A stretch of DNA of 64,000 bases from Astragalus membranaceus (GCA_039519185.1 CM076854.1:75449948-75513947); one strand, 5' to 3'; positions 22,701 to 34,672 are shown, counted from the stretch's first letter. The notes: a model not told the origin generated them from the sequence alone. Numbers and translations are program-made.

Positions 22701-23786
22701 TCCTTCTGGAACAAAAGTTCCCTGTGTGGCATGCTCAACTAGCTCATCCTATAACAAAAAACCACGTCCACTTTAAGCAATATTATAAAATGTATTTCGT
22801 AAGTTGTTTGTGTTTGAATAGAAGTTTTAACTTACAATTTTTGAAGCAACAGAAGCAGACTCATCAGTTGTAAAAGATCCTGTTTTCTTCTGGTGGGCCA
22901 ACTTAAATAACTCATGACGTGGAGGAGATGGAGCCTCTATTACTAAGTCTGGATCACCCGAATCCTCACGCCTTGCTTCCACATAATTCTTCTTCCACTT
23001 CTCCTTAATCATAGGATAGCCACCACGAGAGGTTGTGTGGTAGAAGTTATTTTTGGATTGAACTTCTTTGGCCCTTTCTCTTTTACTCTGTCACAAATAA
23101 CAAACCAATTGCCATTTACGAACATACCTGAAACTTAAATATCTGTGTGCTTTATGTATGTGCAGAGATCTAAACATCGCTTCTCTAGTCATTTACGAAC
23201 ATACCTGAAACTTTTCTTCCATGCGACTCTTTACGAACAACTCCCAGATTTCCGTTGATATGTAAGGGTATTTCTCACATGGAGTTGTGTTACCCTGTTT
23301 GTCTCCAGAGCCAAAAACATATATCCTAGTGAGTGATGCCTTAAATTGCGTCCAACGTTCACCGGCATACGATATCCAATAATTCTTCAACTTCTCGTCA
23401 TTAGGAATGTCAAATGTTTGCTTACATACACAAAAATCACATTGTTAGTAACTAATAACCTTTAAAGTAATAAATATATTAAGACGATATATATATATAT
23501 ATATAATGTTGATAAAAGCTAATACCAAGATATCATGCCAGATCAAGGTCTTGACATCCTTATCCACATTTTGCCAAGTTTCTGCTAATATGTTCGCCTT
23601 GTTTCGTGCTAGCATAGCCACATAACTCTTAAATTTGGTAGCGAATTCACCAAAAGGTTGTTTGGTAACATGATCAAATTCAACCGGAAACCTATAACCT
23701 GGCGGCCGTCTAGACGTAAATTGGTGTAATGTTGTAGCACATCTACTCCTCTTCTTTGTTGGGGGGTTGGTAGATGAATCAGCCAT
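19725..23786 (-). CDS. CACTA second gene: En/Spm transposase-like + Ulp1-like protease, 9 exons
   Basis: Exons (minus strand): 23786-23526, 23420-23205, 23087-22836, 22748-22183, 22098-21928, 21846-21742, 21659-21593, 20066-19971, 19871-19725. All junctions are GT-AG, all phases agree and the total is 1881 nt (626 aa plus stop). The ATG at 23786 follows an acceptor-like AAACAG. Residues 1-160 match the plant En/Spm transposase pattern (KYPYIS...WELFVKSR). The middle has a charged EELREELRGELREEL coiled-coil-like run. The last ~200 residues resemble Ulp1/SENP cysteine proteases: His in GKHWQLF, Gln in KQND and Cys in HSCGYYVM. The Asp normally downstream of His is Cys (VVWMCSLH), so activity is open. 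A degraded copia-like insert lies in the intron before exon 8. Likely role: binding sub-terminal repeats or assisting transposition. Confidence 0.88.
20296..21541 (-). mobile_element. Rearranged copia/TRIM-like fragments inside a CACTA intron
   Basis: Three copies of TGATAG(A)AATATTGCTAAGCA begin near 20303, 21359 and 21476. On the minus strand two of them end an LTR-like sequence followed by TGGTATCAAGAGC, a copia-type primer site. An inverted repeat of about 90 bp links 20475-20565 to 21146-21235 (CAGAATCTGCAGCCTCTACT region). Short TCTAACAAA repeats fill 21070-21150. No coding domain. The fragments lie between exons 7 and 8 of the host transposon gene and do not disturb its frame. Confidence 0.65.
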
Positions 23787-23825
23787 GATTCCTGTTTAAA
23801 CAAAAATGACAAACACTTATAAAAA

Positions 23826-23975
23826 ATTAATAAATACTTATCAACAGATATAAAAAATTATTAAGAATGGATAAATGACAAAGACTTATTAAAAATGAAT
23901 AAATACTTTATCAACAGATATAAAAAATTATTAAGAATGGATAAATGACAAACACTTATTAAAAATGAATAAATA
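23826..23975. repeat. ~72-bp tandem repeat between the two CACTA genes
   Basis: The segment with ATCAACAGATATAAAAAATT and GGATAAATGACAAA occurs twice in the 222-bp spacer between the transposase stop and the start of the second gene. Confidence 0.85.
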
Positions 23976-24007
23976 ACTTACATGTGGCTATATTTTATTT
24001 CTAGGGG

Positions 24008-27000
24008 TCAAATTAAAACATCTTCCCATATCCCTTCATTATGATCATCACGAGTCGCATGTACACCATCCACATCATTGTCCTCAACGAATGTAGGCAT
24101 TTGTGTACTGAAAGAAGGAGTCTCAGAAATTTCAAGGGATGAATCTCCATCTTCATCATTATTATTTATGATTCTTCCTTGTAGGACTACTGACCATTTT
24201 TTGCTAGAAGGATCTTTGACATAAAAGATTTGTTTTGCTTGGTCAGCCATGATGAAAGGCTCATCCGTATGACCAACCTTGTCTAGGTCCACCAATGTAA
24301 ATCCTAACTCATCGGTTTGTACACCAGTGTTACTGTTAACCCACTTACATTTAAAAAGAGGCACTTTAAATTTACAGTAATCGAGCTCCCAAATCTCTTC
24401 AATAATCCCAAAGTAAGCAATTGACGCCAGAACAGGGTGTTTATCCTTTGAACCAGAGAAGTGCATTGCAGAAGCCATAACCATAACCCCACTATTTTGC
24501 CCAATTCTTTTATCATCTTGTGACTTTGTACAAAATGAAAAGTTATTTATATCATACCCAGACCAACACGAGACACTAAATTTAGGTTCATGTGCAAGCC
24601 ACCTTAATGTATCAGAAGCACTATTATCCTTCATAATAGTATCTTTAAACCAAATTACGAATGACTTGTTGTGCTCTTTCAATAGTGCTATTTCATGCAT
24701 GTAAGGGTTTTGGGCCTTGACAATATTTTTATGAGTTGATAAATAAGGTAATACCTCATCAGTGTTAATCAATACGTACATATGTGCTTGCAACACTTCT
24801 GCTCGATCCTTATTCTTGGACTTTGAACGTCCTGTACCCTTACCTTGACACCTCTCTATATGACGAGACTTGGGAAGCCCTACAGGTTTTGGTTCAGCCA
24901 AATAATCTGAACAAAACTCAATAGCTTCTTCTGTGACATACCTTTCAACAATAGATGCTTCAGCATGATATTGATTCTTCACATAACCTTTCAAAATCTT
25001 CATATATCGTTCAACTGGGTACATCCACCTTAAATAAATAGGGCCACACATTCTAATCTCTCTCACTAGGTGAACAATTAAATGAACCATAATGTCAAAA
25101 AATGAGGGGGGGAAATACATCTCCAATTGACACAATATAATAGCAGCCTCATTTTCCAATTCATCCAACTTTTGAGGGTCAATGACTTTGACACATATGG
25201 AATTAAAGAATAAGCACAACCTAGTTATGGCATGTCGAACACATTTTGGCAAGATCCCACGAATAGCCACTGGTAGTAGTTGTTGCATCAACACGTGACA
25301 ATCATGAGACTTTAAGCCAACCAATTTGAGATCCTTCATTGACACAAGCCTCTTAAAATTTGAAGAGTAACCTTGTGGAACTTTGATTCCATGTAGACAC
25401 TCGCACAAACTTATTTTCTCTTTTTTGGACAATGTATGACATGCTGGGGGAAAATATGTACGCTTGCCTTTTGGCTCTGGATGTAATTGCTCTCTTATCC
25501 CCATTTCACGCAAATATAAACGAGATTTTATACCATCCTTTGTCTGGCCTTTAATGTTCAGAAGCGTCCCGATAACACTATCACAAACGTTTTTCTCGAC
25601 ATGCATGAAATCAAGACAGTGCCTTACATAAAGACTAGACCAATACGGAAGATCAAAGAACACTGACCTCTTCTTCCACTTGCTTTTCTCATTGGGCTGA
25701 TTCTTCTTTTTGCCAAATACAACTTTGATGTCCTTAACCACTTGGTAGACTTCTTCTCCAGTTAAGACATTAGGAGCAGTTTCATTCTCTTGGCATCCAT
25801 TAAAAGCTTTTTTCAACCTACGATACGAGTGATTACGTTTGAGAAATCTTCGGTGCCCAAGGTATACAGTCTTCTTACCATGTTTCAGTTGATGGTAGCA
25901 TGTGTTTTCGGCACAAATAGGACAAGCTTTATGTCCCTTAACACTATACCCAGACAAGTTCCCGTATGCTGGGAAGTCATTGATCGTGCAAAATAACATC
26001 GCCCGCAGGTTAAAAGTTTCATTGGAATACCCGTCAAACACATTCACTCCCTCATCCCACATTTTCCTCAAGTCTTCAACCAACGGACTAAGATAAACAT
26101 CTATGTCATTTCCTGGCTGTCTTGGGCCAGAAATCATCATGGATAACATAACATATTTACGCTTCATGCACAACCAAGGAGATAGGTTGTAAATTATAAG
26201 GAGAACGGGCCAAGAGCTATGATTCGTACTTAAGTTACCATATGGGTTCATCCCATCCGAAGCAAGCGCAAGCCTAAGATTTCTTGGCTCGGCACCAAAA
26301 TCCGGAAACAAGCTATCAACCTTCTTCCATTGTAGAGAATCAGCTGGATGACGAAGCTGTCCGTCACATTTCCTCTCATCTGCATGCCATCTGATGTTCT
26401 TTGCGTCTTTTGCATTAACAAACAACCGTTTGAACCTGGGAATTATCGGAAGATACCATAACACCTTCGCTGGAGAGCCCTTTGTGTCGTCATCATCACA
26501 ACTAGATTCACCAGACTTTGCTTTGTAGCGCGACCTATTACACACAGGGCACTTATGCAGATTCTCAAAATCATTCCGGTACAATATGCAATCATTTGGG
26601 CATGCATGTATTTTTATATACTCCACACCCATCGGACACAAAATTTTCTTTGCTTCGTACGTACGACACGGCAATTTGTTACCTTCTGGAAGTATGTCTT
26701 TCAACAACTCAAGCAACTCGGTGAAACTCTTATCAGTCCACCCATTTATTGCCTTCAGGTTGAACAATCTTATCACCACATTCAATCGCGTGTGTTTTGT
26801 ACATCCCAAATACAAAGGCTCTTCTTTATCTTTGCACAAAGTATCATAGGCACGTGCTTGCTTAAAAGACGCCGGACCAATATCACGTATCATGTCCTCC
26901 ATTCGATCATCCATATTTGCGTCTGCGAAATTATCTCTTTCAGACACACTTGGGATATCTAACTTCTCACCATGCCATATCCATGTTGTATAACCACGAC

Positions 27001-27193
27001 AAATGCCATCAACGAGAAGATGATCTTTGATTGTGTCAACTGGTTGTGGTCTTTGGTTCACACAATTAACACAAGGACAATCAAAAATTCCACTACTATC
27101 TTTAAGATTTGTTTGAGCAAACTCTAGAAACTCTTCCACCCCTTTCGCATACTCGTCACTCAACTTGCTTGTTTGCATCCAACTACGATCCAT
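24008..27193 (-). CDS. CACTA transposase, TNP2/TnpD type
   Basis: One uninterrupted frame of 1061 residues starting MDRSWM at 27193, just after an acceptor-like TTTTTTGAGTATAG. Domains in order: transposase-associated N-terminal zinc motif (residues about 3-76, CPCVNC then WIWHGE); TNP2 transposase core (about 140-465) with LASDGMNP, NDFPAYGNL and CPIC motifs typical of the CACTA DDE fold; a DUF4218-like region (about 635-775, HDCHVLMQQLLP...WMYPVERYM); and a DUF4216-like region (about 915-1015). No frameshift or internal stop. The gene lies 5' of the second CACTA gene on the same strand and probably shares its leader. It catalyses cutting and rejoining at the CACTA ends in the nucleus. Confidence 0.95.
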   Translation of the reverse strand: MDRSWMQTSKLSDEYAKGVEEFLEFAQTNLKDSSGIFDCPCVNCVNQRPQPVDTIKDHLLVDGICRGYTTWIWHGEKLDIPSVSERDNFADANMDDRMEDMIRDIGPASFKQARAYDTLCKDKEEPLYLGCTKHTRLNVVIRLFNLKAINGWTDKSFTELLELLKDILPEGNKLPCRTYEAKKILCPMGVEYIKIHACPNDCILYRNDFENLHKCPVCNRSRYKAKSGESSCDDDDTKGSPAKVLWYLPIIPRFKRLFVNAKDAKNIRWHADERKCDGQLRHPADSLQWKKVDSLFPDFGAEPRNLRLALASDGMNPYGNLSTNHSSWPVLLIIYNLSPWLCMKRKYVMLSMMISGPRQPGNDIDVYLSPLVEDLRKMWDEGVNVFDGYSNETFNLRAMLFCTINDFPAYGNLSGYSVKGHKACPICAENTCYHQLKHGKKTVYLGHRRFLKRNHSYRRLKKAFNGCQENETAPNVLTGEEVYQVVKDIKVVFGKKKNQPNEKSKWKKRSVFFDLPYWSSLYVRHCLDFMHVEKNVCDSVIGTLLNIKGQTKDGIKSRLYLREMGIREQLHPEPKGKRTYFPPACHTLSKKEKISLCECLHGIKVPQGYSSNFKRLVSMKDLKLVGLKSHDCHVLMQQLLPVAIRGILPKCVRHAITRLCLFFNSICVKVIDPQKLDELENEAAIILCQLEMYFPPSFFDIMVHLIVHLVREIRMCGPIYLRWMYPVERYMKILKGYVKNQYHAEASIVERYVTEEAIEFCSDYLAEPKPVGLPKSRHIERCQGKGTGRSKSKNKDRAEVLQAHMYVLINTDEVLPYLSTHKNIVKAQNPYMHEIALLKEHNKSFVIWFKDTIMKDNSASDTLRWLAHEPKFSVSCWSGYDINNFSFCTKSQDDKRIGQNSGVMVMASAMHFSGSKDKHPVLASIAYFGIIEEIWELDYCKFKVPLFKCKWVNSNTGVQTDELGFTLVDLDKVGHTDEPFIMADQAKQIFYVKDPSSKKWSVVLQGRIINNNDEDGDSSLEISETPSFSTQMPTFVEDNDVDGVHATRDDHNEGIWEDVLI

Positions 27194-27205
27194 AGCTATA
27201 CTCAA

Positions 27206-30200
27206 AAAATAGTAAAAAGAATGTATTTATAAACAACTTATAACATGTAAAGAAAGAAAGGATTCCAATTCTATTGCAACAAACAAACATAACATATTAT
27301 TCTTTAATTTAACAAACAAAAAAGAGTTGCATTATGAATAGTTTAACTAGGCAAGCAAACAATTAAAGTAAAGAACCATGATAGATACCTGAAAGGGTTT
27401 CAGCACAAGAGGGCGATGGTGACACGGGAGAGGGTGACGGCGGCGACCACAACAAGATATGAAGTCATCTTTGATAAGGAGCGTGTATTACCTAACCATA
27501 AAAAAAGAAAAAAAAATTGTCAAAATTTCCATAAATAAGGCCACATAACAAACAATTGGTTTTTTCGAACATTTGTAACGATACTGGTTTTTTTTATTAC
27601 AAGTGTTGGATTTCTATAAATTGCAATTAGTGTGGTATATAGAGTTAACTCTAGACATTTGAGGAATGTAAGGTTTGTTTTGAAAATCATGTCAACTAAT
27701 TATTGTGGTATATAGAGTTAACTCTAGACTATTCAAGAGCAATTAAGTGATAATGTTAGTCTAAATAATGGATTCAAAGAGATTATCTTCAATTCATAAA
27801 ATATTTACTTACTAATATGCTCACTTTTGGAATTGCAACAGATTATCTTTGTTAGTCTAAATAATTGATTCAAAGAGTGGAATCATGTGCAGCACACCTA
27901 GAATGATAGCTAGGGAGGTCCATCAGCGTTCCCTAATGTTGTGAATTTAAACTTGTATTCTGTTGGGTGAGGTGAGGCTCCTCCCCATGTTTGTTTTACT
28001 ACCTAGCACATGCTTTGCTTGCCTAATCTGCAGACCTCGAATGTTGTTACCTTTTTCAATTTGGTTTCTATCTTCCCTAATATAAATAAATAAACAAAAC
28101 CTGCAGTTTCACTCTTTCAGATGCTATCTTAAAATCAAGTGTTCTCTTTGTTTGAGTCTTTCCATATAATATAATTTATGTTTTGTAACACACTATAGTA
28201 TTACTAACTATTTGACTCTTTCCACTAGCTTTACAAATCAAAAGAACAAAGCACGGATGAAACTGCTAGTATATCAGGTTCTGAGTTCTGACATGAAAAC
28301 TAACCGATGCATTTATTATAATATTGTTCTATTCTACAGAATATTTTCGAACATTTTTTATTACAAGTGTTGGATTTCTATTTGATGAGTACTGAGAAGG
28401 CTGTTAAATTGGGTTAAAGGAAAGAACTTAAGTCCACAATGTCGGCTAGTGAGGAGGAAAATTCATTCTGCGCATTTAAATTTGCAGATATATCAGAGGC
28501 GTGTTAAAGTGAAACGATGGATGTCCATCAAGAGAGAATGAGACACGATACATTTCATATCAAAGACAATGTTAACATATGATCAATGACTAAATCTCAA
28601 TAGAGAGTACTTTTAAAGATTCATATATGTAAAGCTTTCCGGACTCCCAACAAGGCAAAGAAGTAACAAGGCAAAACCTCACATCTTGAAGCAATAATAC
28701 TGACCATTAATATTCTATTTAGCAATTAAAATTAAAAGTTGGCGGATAAAAGTACATACTTGTTGAACAAAAATCAAAGAAAGGGAATGAAAAAGGTCCA
28801 AAGGAGAATCTGTCATCATTATAATAGTGAATTTAAATTTAAGAGAAACATTCTCACTCTTCAATGTGAAAGCGAACACTATCATGCAAGAATACGAATA
28901 TTTAATTAAACACATAGATTCCTTAAAGATAACGTCAAAAGTAAAGCAATATGAGAAGCATTTGATTCATGAAATTGATTTCAAGATAAGGTGTTGTTTC
29001 ATGAATACATAACGAAAGTAACAACCTTGATAAAATCTCATTATTAGTAACATTGATATCCATATACCTGCTGAAGTTAAGAAATTGCTTGATAGACTTC
29101 ACATGTACAGCTAAGAAGGTTCTATCACAATAGTTTTATAACCAAACTAAAGCCTAAAACCCAAGCTCGACTCCAACAAAGAAGAAAAAGAAGAGAAAAT
29201 AAACAAAAAGAATAACATGCATTCTTTAAGTCATAAAAAAACACGAATTAGCAGAGTTACTTCTGTCAAACCAATTAACCATCTATATAGTAAATATATC
29301 ATCCACACCTTTTAAAAATTGAGTCCTTAACAACTTTGTTCAAAACTATACCTATGCATAATTTCATTCACACATCAACATGAATCAATCATCACAACAA
29401 GCAAGGAGAAATTCACGCACCATAATCAATTACTTCAGATAAATGACCTCTAATTAAGAGTTATAGGTTGTAATGTAAGAAATATTAGATGGGAAATATG
29501 GCAGTGTGCCCTTGAAATGCAATGTGACTAGGTAAATTACACATTAGAAGAATTTGCATACATATTAACCATGCAATGCAATGTGACTAGAAAAATTTAA
29601 ATGATGTATTAAGTCATTATATATATTCAACAAATTATCACAAACTTGAATGACAACGCGATGCGATTAACACAAACTTACTCATTACAATCAACACATT
29701 ATCAACAACAGTGACATTCAGTCATATACTTCAAAAGAAATTTATTGCAAAACATCCTATGGGGGTTCTATACATCTTTAATCTAAGTCCAAATTAAACC
29801 ATCCAAAATAAATTTGCCACCGAACTCAAAACAAGTTTGCCAATTAATAGAACCGTTAAAACAGAAGTACTTAAATGGGGATTGAAGGTGAACTAAAATT
29901 AAAGTACATAAATGTACTGAACTCAAATGTACATAAACTACATAACATAACCATTAACTGAACCATTAAAACAGAACCAATTAACAGAATCAAATCAATC
30001 AAATCCAATGAACTCAAAAATCCAAAGAACTCAAACGAAAAATGAAAACTAACCTGAACTGATTGAGAGAGAAAGACTAAGAGTGAGTTAGGGTTCCCTG
30101 TGGATTGAAGCTGCGAGATATTGGAAGGGAAGAGTGGGTTATGGTTTCGTTTTAACTAAAAATTGGGGACAATTAGGGTTTCTGGAATAAGAGAAATTAG

Positions 30201-30800
30201 GGACAAATTAGGGGAAATAAAAGAAATTACTAGAACATCAGAACACCAATCTATGACTATGTCTAAAAAGGGGTAAAACACATAAAAATCAAATCAAATC
30301 TATGACTATGTCTAAATAGATGTTGGATAGTTCTGTTTATGTCTAAAAAGGGGTACCACTTCAAATCAAATCTATGACTATGTAAGTAAAAAGAAAACCC
30401 TAGAATCTAGAAAAAGGGTTACCTGAAGAAATGGGAACCGTTGATAGCGAGTTAGGAACGGCGACGACGAGTTACGGAGGGCGAAGGTGAGGACGAGTTA
30501 CGAACGGTGACAGTGATGACGAGTTACAAAGCACGCTAGGAAAACAGCCAGCGAGGTGAACAGCGTGCGGCGGAGAGGAACAAATTGAGTGCGTGGGAGT
30601 GAGGGAGTGAGAGAGTAAACACGGTGCTGGTGAGGGAGAGGCGGAGAGGAGCAGTGCGATGGAGTGAGAGAGTGAACAGAGTGCGTGGGAGTGAGGGAGT
30701 GCGGGAGTGAACGGAGTGCGTGGGAGTGAGGGAGTGAGCGAGAGAGAGAGATACGCGAATAGCCTTCAGTTTTTTTTACTCAAAAAAAAACAATTACCCA
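27206..30800 (-). other. CACTA 5' leader region with non-coding exons
   Basis: No coding domain. Reading the minus strand from the transposon end, a purine/pyrimidine-biased leader (about 30770-30423, repeats of CTCACTCCCTCACTCCCACG) ends CTTCAG|GTAACC at 30422, a good donor. A second candidate exon ends CCTTTCAG|GTATCT near 27388. Both suggest spliced 5' UTR exons before the ATG at 27193. Internally TTATTACAAGTGTTGGATTT recurs near 27594 and 28358, and TGGTATATAGAGTTAACTCT near 27637 and 27704. The remainder is AT-rich with nothing recognised. Confidence 0.5.
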
Positions 30801-30802
30801 TT

Positions 30803-30923
30803 TAAAGTCGGATGTTATATGTCATCCGACTTCGAAATTGAGCGCTTGAAATTTTTTCCCAGGTTTATTACAAAATTGCCACCGCTTCCGTTTTTTAAGT
30901 CGGATATTTTGGAATCCGACTTA
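30803..30923. repeat. CACTA sub-terminal repeats, transposase-proximal end
   Basis: Two inverted pairs of the motif: AAAGTCGGAT/ATCCGACTT at about 30803-30832 and AAGTCGGAT/ATCCGACTT at about 30896-30922. Far fewer than the ~11 pairs at the other end. Confidence 0.85.
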
Positions 30924-30958
30924 AATATACCCATTCTTTTCTTGATTTTTCACTAGTG

Positions 30959-32473
30959 TTAACGTTTGACTCGGATCGGGGATATACTTCCTCAGTTGCG
31001 ATACATGAAACACATTATGCAATCTGGACAATGCTGGAGGTAATGCAATGCGATATGCTACTGGCCCAACTCGCTCGATAATTTGGAAGGGTCCAATATA
31101 TCGAGGACTGAGCTTCTTTGCTCGCAATGCAATACCGGTACCAATGGTTGGAGATAGCCTTAAAAACACATGATCTCCTTCGTCAAACTCTAGAGGCCTT
31201 CTTGTTTTATCGGCGTAACTCTTTTGCCAACTTTGATTGGTCTTCATCCTCTCTCTAATCTATCGGATCTTCTCCGTGGTCTCACGGACCAAATCCGGTC
31301 CCAACAATCTCTGCTCGCCTACATCCCACCAACACAATGGTGTCCTGCACTTCCTCCCATACAATGCCTCGTATGGTGCCATTCCGATACTAGAATGGTA
31401 ACTGTTGTTGTATGAAAATTGCACTAATGGAAGATGATCCTCCCATCGGCCTCCACTGTCAAGTACACATGCTCTCAACATATCCTCCAATGTCTGAATT
31501 GTTCTCTCAGTCTGTCCGTCTGTTTGTGGGTGATAAACGGTTCTAGCACACACCGTTGTTCCCAACGCCATATTCAATGCTCTCCAGAATCGTGATGTGA
31601 ACTTGGGATCAGGATCGCAGACGATACTCGTAGGGATTCCGTGCAACCTCACAATGTTCTTGAGATATTCATCTGCTAACTTAGCGACTTTGTGATTCGA
31701 ACGCACCGGAATAAAATGGGCGGACTTGGTTAAGCGATCCACCACTACCCAAATAGAATCATTTCCGGCATGGGACCGTGGCAATCCAATGACAAAATCC
31801 ATAGAAATGCTTTCCCATTTCCATTCTGGCACATTCAACGGCTGTAACTGACCGCCTGGCTTCTGGTGCTCTATCTTGACCCTTTGACAAGTCAAGCATC
31901 GAGACACAAACTCTGCAACTTCTACTTTCATACTAGGCCACCAATACAACTGCTTCAGATCTCGATACATCTTGGTGGACCCAGAATGTATTGAGAACTG
32001 ACTCTTATGAGCCTCTTCTAAAACTTGCCTCTTAATTTCTTAATCATTCGGCACACAGATTCTACCATCAAAACAAATCACACCATCGCCATCTTCGGTG
32101 TAATTTGGCAAGCTCTTCTGCACTTGGAGCTCTAAATCAACCTCTTGGGCTGAGCGAATCAGATTTCTTAAGGAACTCGAAGTCTGAATATGACTCAACA
32201 CCAACCTATTCCTTCTTGGCTTCACTTTTAAATTAAGGTCTCTAAACGATTCCAACAACGCCATCTCATAAATCATCAACTCAGCAGTGTGGATAGACTT
32301 CCTACTCAAAGCGTCGACTACAACATTAGCCTTACCCGGATGGAACTTCAATTCAAACTCATAGTCCTTTAGAAACTCTACCCACCTTCTCTGCCTATTG
32401 TTCAGTTCCTTCTAATCAAACAAATACTTCAGGCTCTTGTGGTCGCTAAAGACTTCGAAACGAGACCCATACA
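30959..32473 (-). pseudogene. G3 pol middle: RNase H end and integrase
   Basis: On the minus strand this continues RNase H and integrase: HHCC zinc site (H...H, CLTCQ near 31885), catalytic core with Asp (SMDFVIG), Asp (CDPDPKF) and Glu (GQTERTIQ), then the conserved HNVFHVSQLRKY motif near 31000. In-frame stops occur near 32412 (TAG where Q is expected), at 32040 (TAA) and at 31260 (TAG where Q is expected). The left edge is the CACTA insertion, the right edge the solo LTR at 32479. Confidence 0.9.
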
Positions 32474-34672
32474 GGTAATGTAACACCCCTTTTCTACCCT
32501 TATACTATGCGTCATTTATCAGAGTAATCCCTTTCAAAAATATTATTTTCATTGATAGAAAAGAAATGCTACAACTTCATCAATAACAAACTCATCCATT
32601 ACACTCTTCAAATTCGTGCAACAAAACATCCTTCGTGGAAAATCAAATCCTCAAAATTCACATCACAGCGGAATAAACGACAACTCACCAATAACTCTCA
32701 AACACGTCTCAAATATATCAATAAAATCACTGAAACAACTAATTAAATTGCTTATCAAAATTCACCCACGCCCCCTAGGTGTTACAGTATCAGAGAGCGA
32801 CAGAAAATACATCCCAAGAGCAAAAAGGAAGGCAGCAGGTCCTTCATTCGCGATTACCTGCAGCGTTGCCACAATAGAGCAACATTCCAAGCAGAAGGGG
32901 TGAGAATTTTAACAAAACATAATCAAGCATATGATAGAGTAATGAAGACAAAACCGTCACACAACATCATTATCACACCACATCATCATCGCCAAACACC
33001 ATCCCAACCACAATTTGCCAACAAGTCACAGTCATGAATATGCATGATAATGCAACCCACACCTGGGTATATGCATGATGGTACCATACTCGTCATAATA
33101 AGCCACTAGGGGCACACCGTCATCATTGAGAGGCCGAAGCCCATTCGTCACAAAGTGCACATGCTATGAGACTCTATGGACACATGTGCAATTTCACCAA
33201 AAGGAAAGACACTCACTTGGAGTACTCATCATCATTGTCATAAAACACTCATAGAGTGTATTCGTCGAAATTCATCACATTCACATTACAGCATCATTAT
33301 AATCATACCCATAGAGTATATTCGTCACAAATCACCATAATTCATGTTACATCATCATCATTAATATCACCTTTGGAATTTGGGTAACAACACGTTTAGA
33401 GTTTAGAAAAACATCCCGTTTTAATTTATAAAACATCACATTTTAATTTGAAGGACATCACATTTTAAATTCGGAAAAACACCACATTTTCAAGCTTGGG
33501 AAAACACTACATTTGAATTGGGAAACGTCACATTTTTATTAGTGGAAACATCACATTTTTATGGAGGAAACATCATATTTTTGTGGAGAAAACATCATAT
33601 TTTTGTGGAGAAAACATCACCTTTAAAAGCTGAGAAAACAGTGTGAAAACAGTAAGAAAACAGTGGAAAAACAGTGACTCGCGCTTGAAGCGCGAGCTGG
33701 GCGCAACTGAGGCGCGATTGGGCAGCAACAAGTGCCACAGCGCAGCGCGCTTGCGCCTGGGGCGCGACTGCAGCGCGAGTGACGCGCGAATGGGCAGCAA
33801 CAACACGCCCAACGCAGCACGCTGTAACATCCTCAAAATAATTAATAAAATTATTTGGGTGTTAACCCAATTAAACCAATCTAGTACTTAACTGGTAAAT
33901 TTATCGAGTGCTAAAATTATTTATTTGTTGTCATCGGATCGTTAACCGGATAATACGGACCAAGGAAGTTTTGGAATCGAAATAGGAGATTTCGATCAAT
34001 ATGGTAATTGGACCACGTTACTAAATATATATTAAATATATGTATGTGTAACCGTGTGTGTGTGTGTGTGTGTTAAAAAGAAAGGAAAGAATTAATTAAA
34101 AGGAAAGAAAGAAAGAAGAGAGGAAGCACGAGACAGTGAAGAGAAAAGAGAGAAAGAAGAGAAAAAGAAGAAAATGGCGTGAGGGAGAAGAGAAGAGGGA
34201 GGAGAAGACTTCACCGAAACGACTTCCGTCCAACACGAAAAATGCTCATCGCTACTTCCTCTTCGTTTTGGTACCAAAATCTTCATCATCAACTCACTCT
34301 CCTCAAATCCACCATTTTCAAAATTTGGAGAAAAGTGGAGGTTTTGTTGTTCAAGCTCAAAGGGAAGCTTTGGATGGTGTTTGGGAGCGAGCTCAAGGTG
34401 GATAGCGCAAATATTGAAGTCCGATTTGGAGTTGTGAAGAATCAAGGGTTTTAGGGAGAAAATTAGATTTATGTGTGAATAGTGTCATGGAGGTTAGAGG
34501 AGGAAGATGATGAATAGTATCCATGGAGAATTTTGGGGAAATCGGTATTTCGGTCAAAAAGCGGTTTCGTGATCGAGTGGGAAGCTTTGGGAGCGGATTG
34601 GGTGTCGCCGGAGCGGGGAATGTTCGTGTGGTTACTCGGTGGATTCGGCCGTACGTGGTTCACGCTTCAAGG

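Larger units (their letters stand above)
18888..30958 (-). mobile_element. Complete CACTA (En/Spm) DNA transposon, 12.1 kb
   Basis: Ends are CACTAGTAAAAAAACAGG and, inverted, CACTAGTGAAAAATCAAG. Flanking 3-bp duplications are TTA (18885-18887 and 30959-30961), the size expected for CACTA elements. Sub-terminal arrays of GTCGGAT motifs are present at both ends. It encodes a TNP2-type transposase and a nine-exon transposase/Ulp1-like gene, both on the minus strand and both apparently intact. Gene order matches En/Spm-like elements, where a long leader at one end is followed by two products that may arise by alternative splicing. It interrupts G3 pol. Confidence 0.96.

Noticed and set aside
29000..30100. 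Captured host gene fragments inside the CACTA element
   Set aside because: No frame longer than about 65 codons and no recognisable domain; better explained as leader introns.
34092..34454. ORFs of 89-117 codons on both strands near the start of the 33823 LTR, copied at 40460-40822
   Set aside because: Purine-rich leader sequence. The conservation between the two copies reflects LTR identity, not coding selection.
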